Shown here piece after piece: positions 32,172 to 47,100 of a DNA stretch of 64,000 nt. The notes under the pieces were generated by a model. It made no database searches, was not told the origin of the DNA, and was given only the letters and a program-made list of their open reading frames with translations. Numbering within the stretch: the stretch's first letter is position 1; each line of letters starts with the position of its first letter. The position numbers and the translations under genes were made by a program. The DNA is from Symsagittifera roscoffensis (Eukaryota; Xenacoelomorpha; Acoela; Convolutidae). Where the stretch lies: contig NC_087062.1 of assembly GCF_963678635.1 (NCBI RefSeq), forward strand, positions 81,630,751 to 81,694,750. Reading direction: 5' to 3'.

Positions 32172-35100
32172 CTGAACACAATTAAAAATCAACATATACT
32201 TTTTATACTAAATCATAGTATGATACAAATAAAATATAACTTAGCAGGAAAGTACGTTCAAACGCATACAGTCACAATTTGAAAGGACCAATATACGAAC
32301 TATTTTAATCATCATATAGCTTAAAAAAATTTAATAGTGGGAAAAAAAAGCTTGGCCTGTTGAGAAAAAAACTTGATGACACTTTTTGTAATGCAACCAT
32401 TTCTTTTTCTATAAGCTAAACCTGAAATGCAACAACTTCTGAACAATGCGCATTTTTTGGAGAAAACGGCCGTTATGAGCACTGGGTTATTTTGGTGCAC
32501 ACTCCGCCCCCAAACATTTATAGCACCCTTCAGACATTTTTAAATAATGAATTTGCAACGCGCAAAACTGCTACCGTAAAATAGTACCAAAAGCAGGCAC
32601 GCTTCTTGAAAGCATTAAGCAATTATAATTGAAATTGAATGAAGTCAACGTTTCAAAACCACCACCCCCCTTCACCATCACCCCCCTCCTTCACCCCCAT
32701 CCCCCCTCTCTCATCCATTCAAGTTCCTACGCCTCATCATGTGCAATATAGTGGGTTTTCTTACCGTTTTCTCGAATTGTTCTCCCTGCTCCACTTTCCT
32801 GGGGTACCCGTCAATCAAGTAGCCCTTGCTAGTCGCCTTCTCTTTCTCCATCGCACCCTTCATCAAATCCAGCACAGTCTCAGTCGTCACCAGCTGGCCC
32901 GCCTTCATCGCCGCCTCCAGCGCCTTGCCCTTCTCCGAGCCCGAGGCCACCTCGGCTCGCAACAGGTCACCCGAGGACAAATGGGTCAGGCTGAATTCGG
33001 CTACCATCTTCTCACACTGGGTGCCCTTGCCCGAACCCGGACCCCCTACGACACAAAAGGAAACAAAAGTCAAATTAATCAGTCACGTGACATAGAACTA
33101 AAAAAAGCGGCTTTCATTTTTCAACGATATTTATTTTACGGTTATTTTTCATACGAGCTCATCAAATCAAACTTTTTTTTATTTCAAAAAATAAAGAAAT
33201 ATTAACAGGAAACACACTTCAAATTCAGCAGTCACTTTATATAGAACTAAGAAAAAATCATTGCCGGATCTTTCTTTTGGATATAATCTTTTCAAAAAAA
33301 AACAAGCTCAACAAATCCAATTTAATTTTTTTAATTTTAAAAATTTAAATAAAAATAAAAAAATGTTTTTTTTTTGAAGTTACAAGATCGGCTGTAGTTG
33401 TCAGCCTTTAAGTTTTCCTTAATTTTGAATTGAGAAAATGTAAATTAAGATCTAAGATGGTCTCACCCACGATGAAGAATACTGGTTGACTGACAGGTGC
33501 CATTTCTGAAACCACAAAACATTATATTTTTATCAAATTTTCTGAAATTTTTTTTAAATAATAAAACTGTGATTTTTCTTTAGAAAAATTTATCGATAAG
33601 ACGTTATCTGTACTTTTTTTAATAAGTGACAATAATCGATAAGAGATAAGACGTTATATGTGTTCTGTTTCTTAGGCCTCTTAGGAAAAAAATTTATTTG
33701 AAAACGATTGTTTTTCAATTAATAAATTGAATATCGAGACCTGAACTATTGTCAATTTTGGTATCGTTTAACGTTATATTTTGATCTTGGTCTTGTTCCT
33801 GGTGGTGCTGTGAATCTTTGATGGCGTTTTTACATGTGCAATTGAATGTTTTACAATTGCATCGTTTTCCTTTGCATGAGCTCATTTGTCTTCATGGCAC
33901 TTTTAGAACAATCTCCATTGTTAGCAGCAAAGGTCAAACGTCAATCATCAACTATATGCTTCAAGTGTAGCGCACTGCTTTAAGTTGCATCGAACATCTA
34001 GTATACGAGGGAGACTTTTTAGAAACCCGTGAACATTTAGGGGAGGCGGCGCGGAACTCCTTCCTTACCAAGGATTCGAGTCCATCCCACCCAAAGCGTT
34101 CTTTCATTTCGATATTATTTCACAAATCTACTTTTGACCAACTTTTGGAGCCAAAATATAGTGATTTTTAGAGGGTGGCGCACGCCTACAAACGCTTTCC
34201 AAGATCTTTCCAAAACAGCTTTTTGTCTCATTTTTGCACGCCTCGCAGACATGTTCACCTCAATTAGGTCAAAATTAATTTTAAAATTAAAATTAAAAAT
34301 AATCTGGTTGTCTAAAAAATTGATATGCCCCCGGGTTGACCAAAAATTGTTATCTAAAAACTTTTCTTTCAAGAATCTTTCAACTTATAACAAAATTAGG
34401 CTCTAATATTTTTACAAGTTAAGACTTTTTCTTAAAAGAAGGTTGTAAGATAGTGATTTTTCTTACAAACAAGTTGTATGATAGGAACTTTTCTTACAAA
34501 AATTTTTTGCATGCTTCTTTTAAAAAGTTTTTTCTTATAACCATTTTAAAGTTCTCCAAACGACTCTGAAAAACCCACTAACTTTAAAAAAAAGTTAATT
34601 TATTGCTGATATACTAGAAACTTTGTCAATATATACCTGAACCCCACAGACAACATGTCGGCAGCTATATGCGGACATGATTCGTCGAGGTAACTTTTTT
34701 GTCTCCAAAACAAAATTTCAAACCGCTAATTACGAAGAATGAAGATATTGTTTGAACTGGAAAAAACTGTAATTTTTTCACTATTGATTTTTATCTGTTA
34801 TTACAATATAAAAACACATTCGAAATGTTTTGGCGTTTTTTTTTGAAATTTGGAAAAAAGTTCTCATTTTAGAACTTTTCAAATAAGAAAATTGTAAGAT
34901 GTAATAAGAAGTTCTAAAATAGGGGAATTTTTTGTGAAGGCCGGGCCCCCCTTACAAAAAACATAGATCTTTGACCAAAGATGGTAAGACCGGGCCCCCC
35001 TTACAAAAAACATAGATCTTTGACCAAATTAGTAGCCGATTATTTCCGACTTCTAACAAAACGCTAGTCTTTATACCTGGTTGTTTGCCGGTAAGAAGTC

Positions 35101-38100
35101 TCTAGAAATTGATAATCCTTTTCAAACAAAATTTTTAAATATAAAATCCAATGTAGAAACGTTTTTAGAACGCTATAGTAATTATGTTACTATCTATTAG
35201 ACTTATAACACACCCCCGTGGTTTATAACATACTATATGCAAAAAGTAATTCAATAGCACACTTACCAAATGTGGTTTAAACTTATTCGCTGGTTGTAAG
35301 TAACTGGAACTAAGACAGGCTTTTGTGGAATTAATTCCAACGTAAATTCCGTTCAACGCCTGAAGAAAATGCTTGTCTGTAATCCGATGGCAACTTAGGC
35401 CGAATCGGATAATTTTTGACATGCAATTGTCGTACGCTTGTGAACAAAAAGTTTGTTGATCGAGCACTACAAACATTATTTTTGAAGAACCAAATAAGCC
35501 GAAAACCATTCAATGGAGTGCAAAAAAAACTTAGCGCAGAAATGTGATCGGCTTACAAATTACAACATTTGGATAGAAAAAGTATCCAAAAGTATGTGAT
35601 CATGAAATGTTTTAGTTAGTGCCCAGATCGGCTTAATTTTACTTCGCTTTTATGGCCTGGCTTGCTTCGTCAACATGCAAATGTATGCAAAGAGGTTTAC
35701 TTTGTACTCAGAAAAGAGTTTTGAGGGGGTTAAATCTGCAGAACAGGTTCAGAACGAAATTCCCGCTGTTTATTGTTGGCCTCGGAAGAAATATGTCCCG
35801 AGGTTTTAAACTCCATGTACATGTAGTAACATTTCCTCAATTCTAATGGTTCTGGATAGTAGACCAAACACAAGCCAAAATAAAGGCAACCAATTTAAGT
35901 GGAAGATGAAACGATGTGCCCCAAAACTACTTCTAAAAATGAAACCGAGCCCTGCAGATTTATTTATAAAACTCGAACTCCTAGACTTCATTTAGTATAA
36001 ACCTACAGCTAATGTTGTGATCAAAAGTTAATTTATGAACACCACCCTTTTATTGAGAACATTTAATCACAAATGCTGTTAAAAGAATTGATATTGAGTA
36101 TTACTGCAAGAATCTTCTAATCACAAAATCTTAACGGGATCCCTCTGACTGCGAATATTTTTACTTGAGCAGAACTTTTTTGCTTTTTAAATTCAAACAG
36201 GAAAAAAAGCAAATTACTATCGAATAATGATGGGCAATGCTTAATCCATAACTCACCGTTTCGAATTGCGAGTTCAATAGAATAGTTTTTTTCAAGTCAA
36301 TATGAAACATTTTGCAATTCAGCTGAATTTTTGCAATACCGGATATAATCGTACGATTTTAATAATTGTATTGTCTAACTTTTATTCTGACGCTTTTCTT
36401 TTCTGGATTTGCTGATGCTGCAGTCATTAAAGTTGATACTATAAACTTTTTCATTATTGAAATTACACAATTTTTTTTAAGTGCTTAGCTAGTTTGCATT
36501 TGAATTTGATAACTACTTTTGCTAGAAATTAACGAAACGGTTAAAAATGTTTAGGCTAAAATTAGTGAACGATCAATTTTCTTAAAGGTTTTTACATCGC
36601 CCAGGATTCCAACCAGTTTTTGGGACAAAACTTCTACGGTTGACAGAAACTTTTTTTCTTAATATAGAAAAGCTCAAAAACAGCTTTTTAAAAAACAGCT
36701 GCTTTCAAAAAAATACTGATGTCGAACTTTCAGTTACTTTGCGCATGAACCAGATACACAGGATTTTGATAAACTTTATTTAAAAATAAAACGGCCCGAT
36801 TACAAAACAAAAGTTTTTAATAGCAAAAAAACTGATCCAAAATAGGAAATAGGACACTTTTAGTCCAAGAAGCAAGAAAAAAAGAAATTGACGTTGATAC
36901 TTTTTTTTCGTCTAGTTAACCTTCAACCCAAATATGGAGCTGGAGTTGTATTTTATATGCTTGAGTTTGTTTTTTTTCAAGCGATTTAATAAACAAAACT
37001 ATAGTTATTTTGTAAATACTTTTGTTTAAAGTTAAAACTACTCAATCACAATTTTAAAGAATTCTATTTATGTTTAATGCCTACAGAGCAATATCATTCT
37101 GGATGGAGTCGACGCTAATATTAACTAAATTAAAAAAAAAATTCTGGGAGTATGATTAAAATAAAAGAAAAAGCAATTTGAAAAGCAGAAAAAAAGCAGA
37201 AAAAGCAGAAAAAAACTACACGGCTCAACTTTACAGTAACCAAAAAGATTTTTAAAAACGAACTTACTTGTCCGAAAACAATTTGCAAGCAATGATGATA
37301 GATTTTTGACTCAGGATAAAAATCAAAGAGAGTTGCTACGCTGTGTTTTTAGAAATTTTTAAATACCAGTAGTTTTAGCGCAATTTTATCCTTGCTACTG
37401 CTATTTTTATCCAATTTTTAATTTTATCCTATTTTTAATCATTTGAGGCAAGAAATAATTGGTCTCAAGAAAACTTTACTGGATAAGTTTCTCAATTGTA
37501 GTTCCAGACGCAATTTCTCGAAATTGAAGATCGAAAACGAACAAAAACGCTAAACTCAAGGCAAAGCTCTGAATGCTCACACATGCCTTTGAATCTCTTT
37601 GAAATAGTGTTTGATTTTCAAGAAAGAACAGTTAAAATATTTTTTAGAGAATTTTTCAAAAATCATCCTCCACACGCTATGGTTTATAAAATGAAAAAAT
37701 TTGCCATAAGCGAAGTAGAAAACTAACAAAATAGCATATCTCAATTCATTTTGGAACGAATTCTCAATCGCTAACGCGGATTGAATCTCCGCTCACGCGT
37801 TATTAGTACGAATTAAATCATGCATTATTGTTCCCAAAATGGCTATAATTGGGAATTTTTAAACCCCCATAACTTAACGAAAAGAGATCACAGGTAGAAT
37901 ATCTTTTACGATTCGCGCTCCGGACAACAATATGTTGATTTCAGATGATTTAGAAAAATTCGACCAAAAATGGCTGAGAAAAAAATCGAAGCTTGTCTGG
38001 AGAAAAACACCACCCGAGCACAAATATTCCGCAACTTTCTTCAAAACTTGTTACAAAAACTAAATTGAAGATGTCAAAAGGTATGAGAAATATGCGTGGT

Positions 38101-41100
38101 GAACTGATTACATTCGTTTTGCGTAATAGCATGCAAAACTTTGGGTGTTTTTACTTATTCCGTTCAAAAATCATTATGTCAACATCTTGAACTGAAATTG
38201 TTTTTTATTCAATCTGATTGGTTGATTGGTTAGAGTTAGCCAATCAATTTGCAGCTCCAAATCAAAATGTTTTGTTCACAATTTTTAAATTGAATTTCAA
38301 GAAAAACCAAATTAGATAGATGTTATGATAATGTTTTCAATTTTACTATAAAAAAGGCTCCAGAATTTTACCACGACCAGAAAAAAAACACGGAAAATAG
38401 CTCCAGGAAAAAATCATCACTTTCAAATCTGCTTAAAATTCAGCCTTTGCATATAGTGATAGCATATGAAGTAACTCGAGCCATTCAATGCAATGAGAGT
38501 TTTGTTCACTGCATTAATACTTTGATGGTAAAAAATCGCAAAATTCAGAAATTTGGGCGGAATTAGAAAAAAACTCGAAAATAAAATTGTACGAACGATT
38601 TATTTATCTTTTAAGCCAAATTCGGCCACGCCTCGGCAATTTAAACCTAACGACCCTGCCCTATAAAAAGTTTTCAGAACGACTCAGATATTGGTTAAAT
38701 AAATGCTCTTCTTTTATCGAAGTGAATGTTTCTGATACTAACGCGACTACAAATGGGAATTAGACTGATTTTTAAGCTGGTGCTAATTGATACCTAGCAA
38801 AAAGGTGGAAAAAACGAAAAGAAAATTGCAATGCTAGACCGGGGGAATGGAATATATCCCATATACTGAATAACGTGTGAACGGAATCACCCATATAGTG
38901 AAAAATATCTTATAAAATTGAATATCGTTCTTTTGCTCATTTTGCTTTATAAGAGTTAGCATTCACTTTTTGGCCATAAGCATTGCATACAAAAAAAGGG
39001 TCGATTGAAGCGTTCAGAGGGTCACCCTGGTAAGAGTACGTTACTTCATGGGACACTGTAGACTTGTAAAAAGACTTGTAGAAACTGGTGAATTTACTTA
39101 ATCCTTTTGAAAGTGGTATCTTCGAATGGTGTCTCTGATTTCAAATGGTATCTTGAGGCAAACTGCAGATCAGATTCACTTAACTAACGGCGACAAGTAG
39201 AGTCAGATTTCTAGGATAAACTGAATGCTCTTTAAATACGCAATCTTGTTTCGAAGATAGATAACAACCTGTGCGAAAACTAACATATAGTTAATATAGT
39301 TTTTTTAAATATATGTTTTTGCGATTACTCAAACGAAGAGCTCGAATATTATCGGCGGTGACTGGCAAATAAGACGACAGCCCTTAAAACGACAATCATT
39401 TTTGATGGGCCTTCAAGACGATTGTATCTTCTGAGACATTTAACTGTTTGAATTTGAATTGCTCATTTTACATGTAATTGCTCTTATTTGTCGTCGTAAT
39501 GTCTGGTCGTATTAATGGCCTGTCGTCTTATTTACCTAGCACCATTGTCGTTGCACTATTGCATTGCAAAAAAGAATGAAGATTGCAACGTCAAGCAATC
39601 AGAAGGAATGTATCAACCTGCTAAAAATATAACAAACGTGAATGCTGTATTTAATTTATAGTTTATAGGATGAAAATCTAGGAAAAATGTTCTCCTTCCC
39701 TTTTCCCTTTCATAGGTCTCGTTGCATTCGAATTGACTTTGCCTCTGGTGGCCAATAGCTAGCTTAATTGGAAGTCAATCTCATAAAACAGATGGCTCTT
39801 AATTTTTTACAGATACCCCAAAAATCATAGTTATTCTCACTACCGGTTTTCCAACGCGTTTACGCCAAAGCTACCCATATTTTGCTTAGAATCAGACATA
39901 ATATTGTGGAAAATTGATATTTTATTCCAAAAATTACGTTTTTCGACTTAAATTTTCCTTTCATCTGTTCTTATTTCTGGAGGTACAATTTCTCGGTGGT
40001 TAATTTTGTTCAAAACGAAAATGAATATAAGTTATTTTTAATTTAGATCATTTTAAACTCCTACCTAACACTGTTTGCATGAATAATTTTCGTGAAAAAA
40101 TTTGATAAAACAAAAAAATGCATTTCTAAGTTTTAATCAAAACACGTGATTTTGCGTGTAAATTTTTAAATGATACCAAAAAATTTTACTGTTCTCGTTA
40201 AAACAAAAAATAATAAATTCGAGTTTTGATAGAATTTTTGTTTTAGAAAAATAGGCTTCGAGTGTTTGTATTTTTTGTAATTCCAATTTCAAAAAATGCA
40301 GAAAATGAATTTCAATTGAAGCGTTTTTCAGTTTGCGGCTTTTCTCGTAAAAAGTGGATCAAATTAAAGCACTTGATTTCAAGACTCTTATAATTGAAAC
40401 TTCTTAATAAAAAAACTATCCTGTAGAAAACTGTATTGATAGATAATTTATTCCCCAGGGAAGATTGGCAAGCAAAGTTAAATTAGAAGCCAAATGTCAA
40501 AATCATTCTTAGAAACTTTTGATTTTTCTACTGGAGAGCCTAATAAGCTTTCCATTTGTGGATTTGATTTGAAAATTTCAAAAATTTAACCAACAAAGCA
40601 CAATTTTGAGCATAAACAAAAAATGTAAAAATCAAATCGCTGACTTCCAAAATTGAGCAGGAATAAAAACACAATTAAAACTAGTGTCCAACCTAAATCT
40701 AGAGGTACTTGTTTGATGAATTTTAACAAGTACTGACGCGTAATTTCTAAATTTTCTAAATACTAAAACTTCTATAACGTTAATCAAGTTTTTCTGTTAA
40801 TCCCTGAAACTTAGATTTAGCTGGACCGCTTGCTAAAGTCAAAACTTTCCAAAAATTTAAACTATGTAAAAAGTGGACTTTTTCTCTAGGACCATAACTT
40901 TTCCCTCGAAAACTAGTGCATAGTTGCTTATGCAGGGAGGATTCATAACATTCATATCACCTCTTCTTTCAAGTGAGCCCTTAAACTCAGATTTGGCGAG
41001 CTAGTTGTCGGAAAAGTTATAAAAAAAAGTCGGTTTTATAAACTTTACAAATAAAAACATTTCAAGTTTGGACATTTTCTGATGCCACAACTTTTTTTCA

Positions 41101-44100
41101 TAAAAACTAGGGCTGTTAATGCAAGAAAGATTAGCCTTTTAAAAAATATCGATTGAACCCTTTATTTCAGTTTGAGCAGATATTTTTTGAAAACAGGGAA
41201 AAAAAAACGAAAAAAAACGGGCCATAATTTCAAAACTTCTCACCCACTGATATTTGGTATGGTTTTTCAATTAGTACCACTTTTTTGAAAGTTAGTAATT
41301 TATTTTCAGGGAAATAAAGCGACTCAAAAAATTATTGATTCAGAATTATTTATTTTTTATTATGGAAATGCGAAAAATAAATGTTGTCAATTGAAGCCAT
41401 TACTTATTTTTTTTAACTTTCTCCCCACTTATTTAAAAAAAAACGATAAACAATTAAAAAAAAAATTGAAAAATTTATCGATATATAAAGTCAAGCTGCA
41501 AATAAAACTTGAAACACTCAGTATCACAATAGCATGCAATAAAATTCAGAAAAATTGCAATGTAAAGGGGGCAGATTAAGAAACAAAACCACCCAGCGTT
41601 TGAAAAAAAAATGAATATATAGTTTTCTTTAGCGAGAGAGTTGGATTAATTTTTCAACCACAAAACACTGATACGAGTAATCTTATAATTGAAATTGATC
41701 ATTAATCTGAAAATAAATGTTTGATAAACTGACGACTTACTTGACCACTGTTGGCAATTTGCAAAGAACTATCGTAAATTTTGTTGCTAAACAGCTATCG
41801 CTCTGATTTCAACTGAAATGGTATCTTTTGGCCAAAACTGGAGATCGAATTCTTTTAATTATTGAAAGTGCAATTTCTGAGATATCAAAGATATAAATTA
41901 ACTCTCGGAGATAACAAAAAACTAGATTTAAATTAGATTATGTAAATTAGATTTATGAGATATAAACTAAACGAGCATGCGTGTTTCTAAGGCAAGTGAC
42001 AGTCTTTTGTTACGTGAAAATGTAACAGACTATGCTTTTGCGGTTATTTGTGCAGAAGCTGTGAATGGTCTATCGGTACCACATGGCATTAATACAATGA
42101 AGATTAAATTGTCGTCAAACCAAAGATGAATTTCAGTGTACGGAAAACGTGCCTTCAGTATTGGAGCAAATATTAATGGTAACTGCAATTGATGGTTTAT
42201 AGGATGAAATTCAAAGAGAATTTCCTCTTTCCTTTTGGAAGCCTCTCCCATGCTTTTCCGTGGGCGGCTTTGTAAATTAATTTGTAGTCCTCCTGATATT
42301 CTCGCTATATGTCAAATTTACGAAAAAAAAACGTGGTTGAAGTTCCACTATGCATTGGGTCAAAACTAGCCATAAATAGTTGTGAATGAGACGAAAAACA
42401 AAACAACATTTTTTAGTGTATTAAGGTTGTCAGGCGTGAAATTTTATCCTAAAACTCATCCCACGAAAAAAAAAATTAAAATAAGAGAATATTTTATTCC
42501 TTTTACACTCCTGAAATTGTTTGCGAACATACACAAAAAAATAAAGCGGGTATACGCAAAATTACATTTGCAAAACGCAGTATATTCAAAACTCAAAAAG
42601 AATTCACATATTGAGTTCCTTTAAAAATTGAATAAATATTTGGAAAAAAAGCCAAGCAACAAATTTTAGTTCCGAATTTTTTCAAATTTCAGAGTTTTTT
42701 AACTCTGTTGTTGAGCCAAATAAACCAACCGAGTTGAAATTTTTTTTTTCATTCCGCTGATACTTTTTTATTAAGCCATAAAACCACTTCTTTTTTATAT
42801 AAAAAAACCCACAAAAATTGATTCATTCCTGCAACATTAACAATTTTGCTACTTCAAATTTATACATAATCTGAGAAAATGAAATCATAAATTCTTGATT
42901 TTAGCAAAAATTTGTATGAAATTATAAAAACTAAAGACTTTTTTGAGACACTTAGGCGTCCAACGTTGATGGTTAATGGAGAAATTTCTACATCTCGAAG
43001 AAATAACCTCAATGAATTGAAGTAAGATAGAAAATCAACGAACTTAAAATTATAAAAAAAAATGTTGAACAGGTGAAGTAAGCAATCAAACAAGAGACAA
43101 GCATATTGATTTCAATCAAACATAATCGAATGAAAAGGATTTTTGTTATGCAAAAAAAACGGAATTTTGTTGAAAATAATTTGTTATAATGAAGAAAAAA
43201 CAGATTATATTGCTCTGAAAATTAGTAAGATTACGCTCTCCATTTTTAATCAATTATAAAAAATTATGATAAACTATACAAAATTAATCTTAAAAAAATA
43301 ATATATATGGTTGTCATCCATGAAACTTCAATGCGCGTTCCATTTGTTAGATGAATTACAAAGCAAAGCGTCAAACAATCAAAACACAAATGAACGTAAG
43401 CACAAACAAAAAACAACAAAATTAACAACTAAATTTTAAAAAAAGTTTCGCCACCTATAAAAATTTACGTTTTTGTTCGCAAACACTCAAAAAATCCAGT
43501 CTAATCGAAGATTGCTCGCCTTGATTTACAAAATTTTTTAAGTTCCAAAGTAGTTATTTTGTTTCAGATTACCAAACGCAACCTCGTTTTATATGTGGAG
43601 TTGAACGTAAGTTTGCGTTAAAACCTGCACTATTTCTAGAGATAAAAATTGAACATTCAAACAAAAAATTTTCAAAAAAAAACAACTGAAAACTTGGTTT
43701 TTTTCTGAAAAAAAGCACAAAAAAGCAATTTTAACTCCAAAAAAATGATATAAAATCACCTTAATGAGATTCCTTTAAATAGCATTTTTTTCTGAATTTG
43801 AATTTGCTAGATTTCTGGTTCAGTTTTTGTTATTAATTGCAAAACCACTAACATTATCAGTAACTTTCCAAATGGCATGATTCCCAAATGGCATAAAAAT
43901 GAAACTTTTCCCAAATGGCATATATTGCAAGTTTTCATTGTAATTCAAGCGTGATCAATTTCTAATTCTAATATTTTTTCAGGAACGAAAACATGTGAAC
44001 AAGATTTGGAATTAACTGCTTCCAAACAAATGTTCAGCGTCAACTTGTCGGAAAAATTGACAACAAGAAGCTTATCACTAACCGCAAACGTATGTTTTTT

Positions 44101-47100
44101 GCTTTTGATAAAAAAAATTCTACAATTTTGTCGAGTTAAAATGTTTAATCAACATTTGAATTGACAACTTGACTAATTTTCTCACAGTGTTGACGAAAAA
44201 AGTGTTCTCGATTTTTTATGCAACTGTTGCATTAAATTTATGCCGTTTGAAAAATTTTCATTCTTAAGCCATTGGCGAACTATTCCATTTGAGACGTAAT
44301 CACATTATCAATAACACTAATTGTTTATGAACGACAAAAAGTAAAAAACACTGAAAAAATGTGGTCGGCATAGACCCTTTTGAGTTCTCCGTAATAATAT
44401 TTAAAATTCAAAAACTTTTTCCAACAAAAAAAAATAATACACATCACCCAGAAAGTACGAAGAGCATTGTTATCGAAAAATTTATTCCTGATTTCCTAAA
44501 ATAAATGCTGATGATTCTTCGATCTCCAATTCCTGAAAAACTACCACGTTTAATTTGATACTGCTTTTTCTATCGAGGAAGACAATAGTTTACAGTTAAA
44601 AAAAACACTTAATATCAGTTCACATGTGAAAAAATTTAATAGAGAAATCTGTTTCATTTTTTTTGTGTCGGTTTTGACCAAAGTAGAACATGATTTTTTT
44701 TAAAAAAAAATAGATAAAATTTTCCATAGCGAAAAAATTGTTAAAAATAAAAGTTGATCCCTCTATTAACAATCTGCTCAATTAGCTCAAAAATAGACTG
44801 AAATTCAAAATTTTAAACCGGTTATTCTCAAAATTAATTTTAAAAATGTCTAAGGTTGCTCGAATCACGACTGGAAGCCGCTTTAGTAGAGTATATCAAT
44901 CGATTTTTCCGATGATTATTTGTGCTATCTTTCAGTGGTTGGAACAACAAAAGATACGGCTTTATCCACTTGCTGTAGGTTAGTTAGCAATTGGGTAAAA
45001 ATCGACCGTGTGATTTTTTTAGAAAAATTAAACGGAAAAATTTGCATACTTTTAGCACAAAATATTATCAAAAATCCTCAAAAAGGATTTGTATTAAGGC
45101 ACAATGATACCACCCAACTGAATCTAGCTGCCAAATGGATTTTGTTACTTATTCCTCAATTTTCCATATTGGTGATGACACATTGGACCGAGGCAATATA
45201 CTAGCTTATTTAAGGATAAAATTATCAGACACGTCCACGAATAAATGCAACTTGCTGTAACTAAGTTTAAAAATTTCAATAAAACTTGTCATGACCAATC
45301 CTTATTTTTTAATTTTACGTTACTGGTGGAAAAATGTGTACTTAGGCTTCCAACTTGTTGCTTAAAAAGTCTGCGCCTGATTCGTATTTCAATCTGTTTC
45401 AATCGTATCTCAGCGGCAATCTGTACAAGTTATTCTGGCTTTTCTCAAATATAGCAGATTGCTGCAAATATTTTATATTTTTAACTTTGAAAATGGATAC
45501 TGCTGAATTACCACGATTTTTTTCGAGATCTAGATTGCATGCTAATTGCTGGCAGCTGAAGCCAAAAAAAAATTGCTCGGATCTGGACAAAGTTTTGAAT
45601 GCTTTTACTGCCCTCTAAGGTATCGGATGTTGTTGTTGGCATTTAAAAAGTTTTGGAAGAATTTGGCCTTAAAATAATAGAACTTTGTCGACAAAATGTT
45701 AAAATTTTCTAGGAAAAAAACAAGAAATTTTGCTCATATAGTTAATTTGTGAGCAGACTTTTAACATATCAGGAATTTTGCTGGCCGTAATTTCTTGAAA
45801 AACTTGTTAGACGAAATGCGAAAATATCTCACCAATAGTGGCAAACGCTTTAACGACATCTTCGAACACTTCGTCAACTGATCTGTTAGCGTCTATTTTG
45901 ACAAGCTTGTTCTGTTTTTCGTAGTATTCGGCCACGGGAACAGTGGCTTCCCTGTATGTTTGCAGTCTGGCTCTGATCGTTTCTTCATTGTCGTCTTGTC
46001 TTCCACTTGTCTCTCCTCTTTTAATCAGGCGCTCCACCATTACTTCATCAGGCACGTCGAAGTCAATGACTAGGGAACACGGTTTGATCTGAAAAAAAAA
46101 CTCCGTAAAGACATCAAAAATTTACATTATTTGCTAAATTATCCAAAAAAGAAAGATACATGAAATCAAATGAAAGGATTATTCAGTTTGTTATATGAAA
46201 AATTTTGGTTTCGAAGTTTTCATTTTTTTCTTTCAAAAAATAGAGCTCTTGCTTGAACTCATTATCAAAAAACAAGCAAACTCGTATATCTTTGTAGACA
46301 TACTCATAAATTCGCTCCTAAGATATCCTTAACAAATCAAACTTTGTTGACCTTTTCTTCGAATTTTGTACCCTGTTCAATCTCCCTCGGGTATCCGTCA
46401 ATGAGGAATCCTTGACAGGGCCCCTGTTCCACAGCGGTTTTCATAGCTTCAGTTATCAAATCGAGGACTTTCTCCAGGGGCACTAACTGACCCGCTTTCA
46501 TAATCCCATCCAGCTCTTGTCCATCAGGGGAGCCAGATGCTACTTTTGCTCTTAGCAAGTCACCAGAAGAAAGGTGAGTAAAATTGAACTGGCTCACAAT
46601 TTTGTCGCACTGAGTTCCTTTACCACTTCCGGGTCCACCAGTGACAAAAATTATTGGGAGAGCTGCGAGTTTGTCGCCACTAGTCGAAGCGTGGCCGAGT
46701 GATACTAAAACATCGAATTCATATTCAATTTGATCAATTGGAGCTAATGAGGCAAGCAAAAAAATTGAAATACGGACTAACATTTATCTTTGAAAGCTGT
46801 AGTAACGTCTTCAAAAACCTGCTCGACATCTCTGTTGGCATCAACTTTGACAAGCTTGTTCTGCTTTTCATAATATTCGGCCACTGGCACTGTCGCTTCT
46901 CTGTATGTTTGAAGTCTCGCTCTGATGGTTTCCTCATTGTCATCTTGCCTTCCACTAGTTTCGCCTCTCTTGATTAAGCGTTGTACCATCACTTCATCAG
47001 GAACATCAAAGTCAATGACCAGGGAGCACGGTTTGATCTGAAACAAAAATAAATTCTTTGTGCAAAAAAAAACAGAATTCACCTCATTCTAAAGAATCAG

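Larger units (their letters stand above)
33506..45832 (-). other. 12.3-kb intron 18, or intergenic if domain 6 is a separate gene
   Basis: AT-rich throughout, without a convincing exon. It holds a CCCGGGTTGACC-ended repeat relative at 34329, a 49-bp tandem duplication at 34941-35028, an R1 copy at 37540-38062, a MITE at 39357-39543, an R4 repeat at 40670-41330 and a triplicated 'cccaaatggcata' at 43866-43925. Confidence 0.55.

Noticed and set aside
35165-35509. 114-codon - strand ORF in the large intron
   Set aside because: No motif, no supporting splice signals that place it in the kinase model, and composition close to that of translated AT-rich DNA.
42030-42251. 73-codon - strand ORF
   Set aside because: Part of its DNA ('gtttataggatgaaa') recurs near 39655, so it is probably repeat sequence; no protein family recognised.
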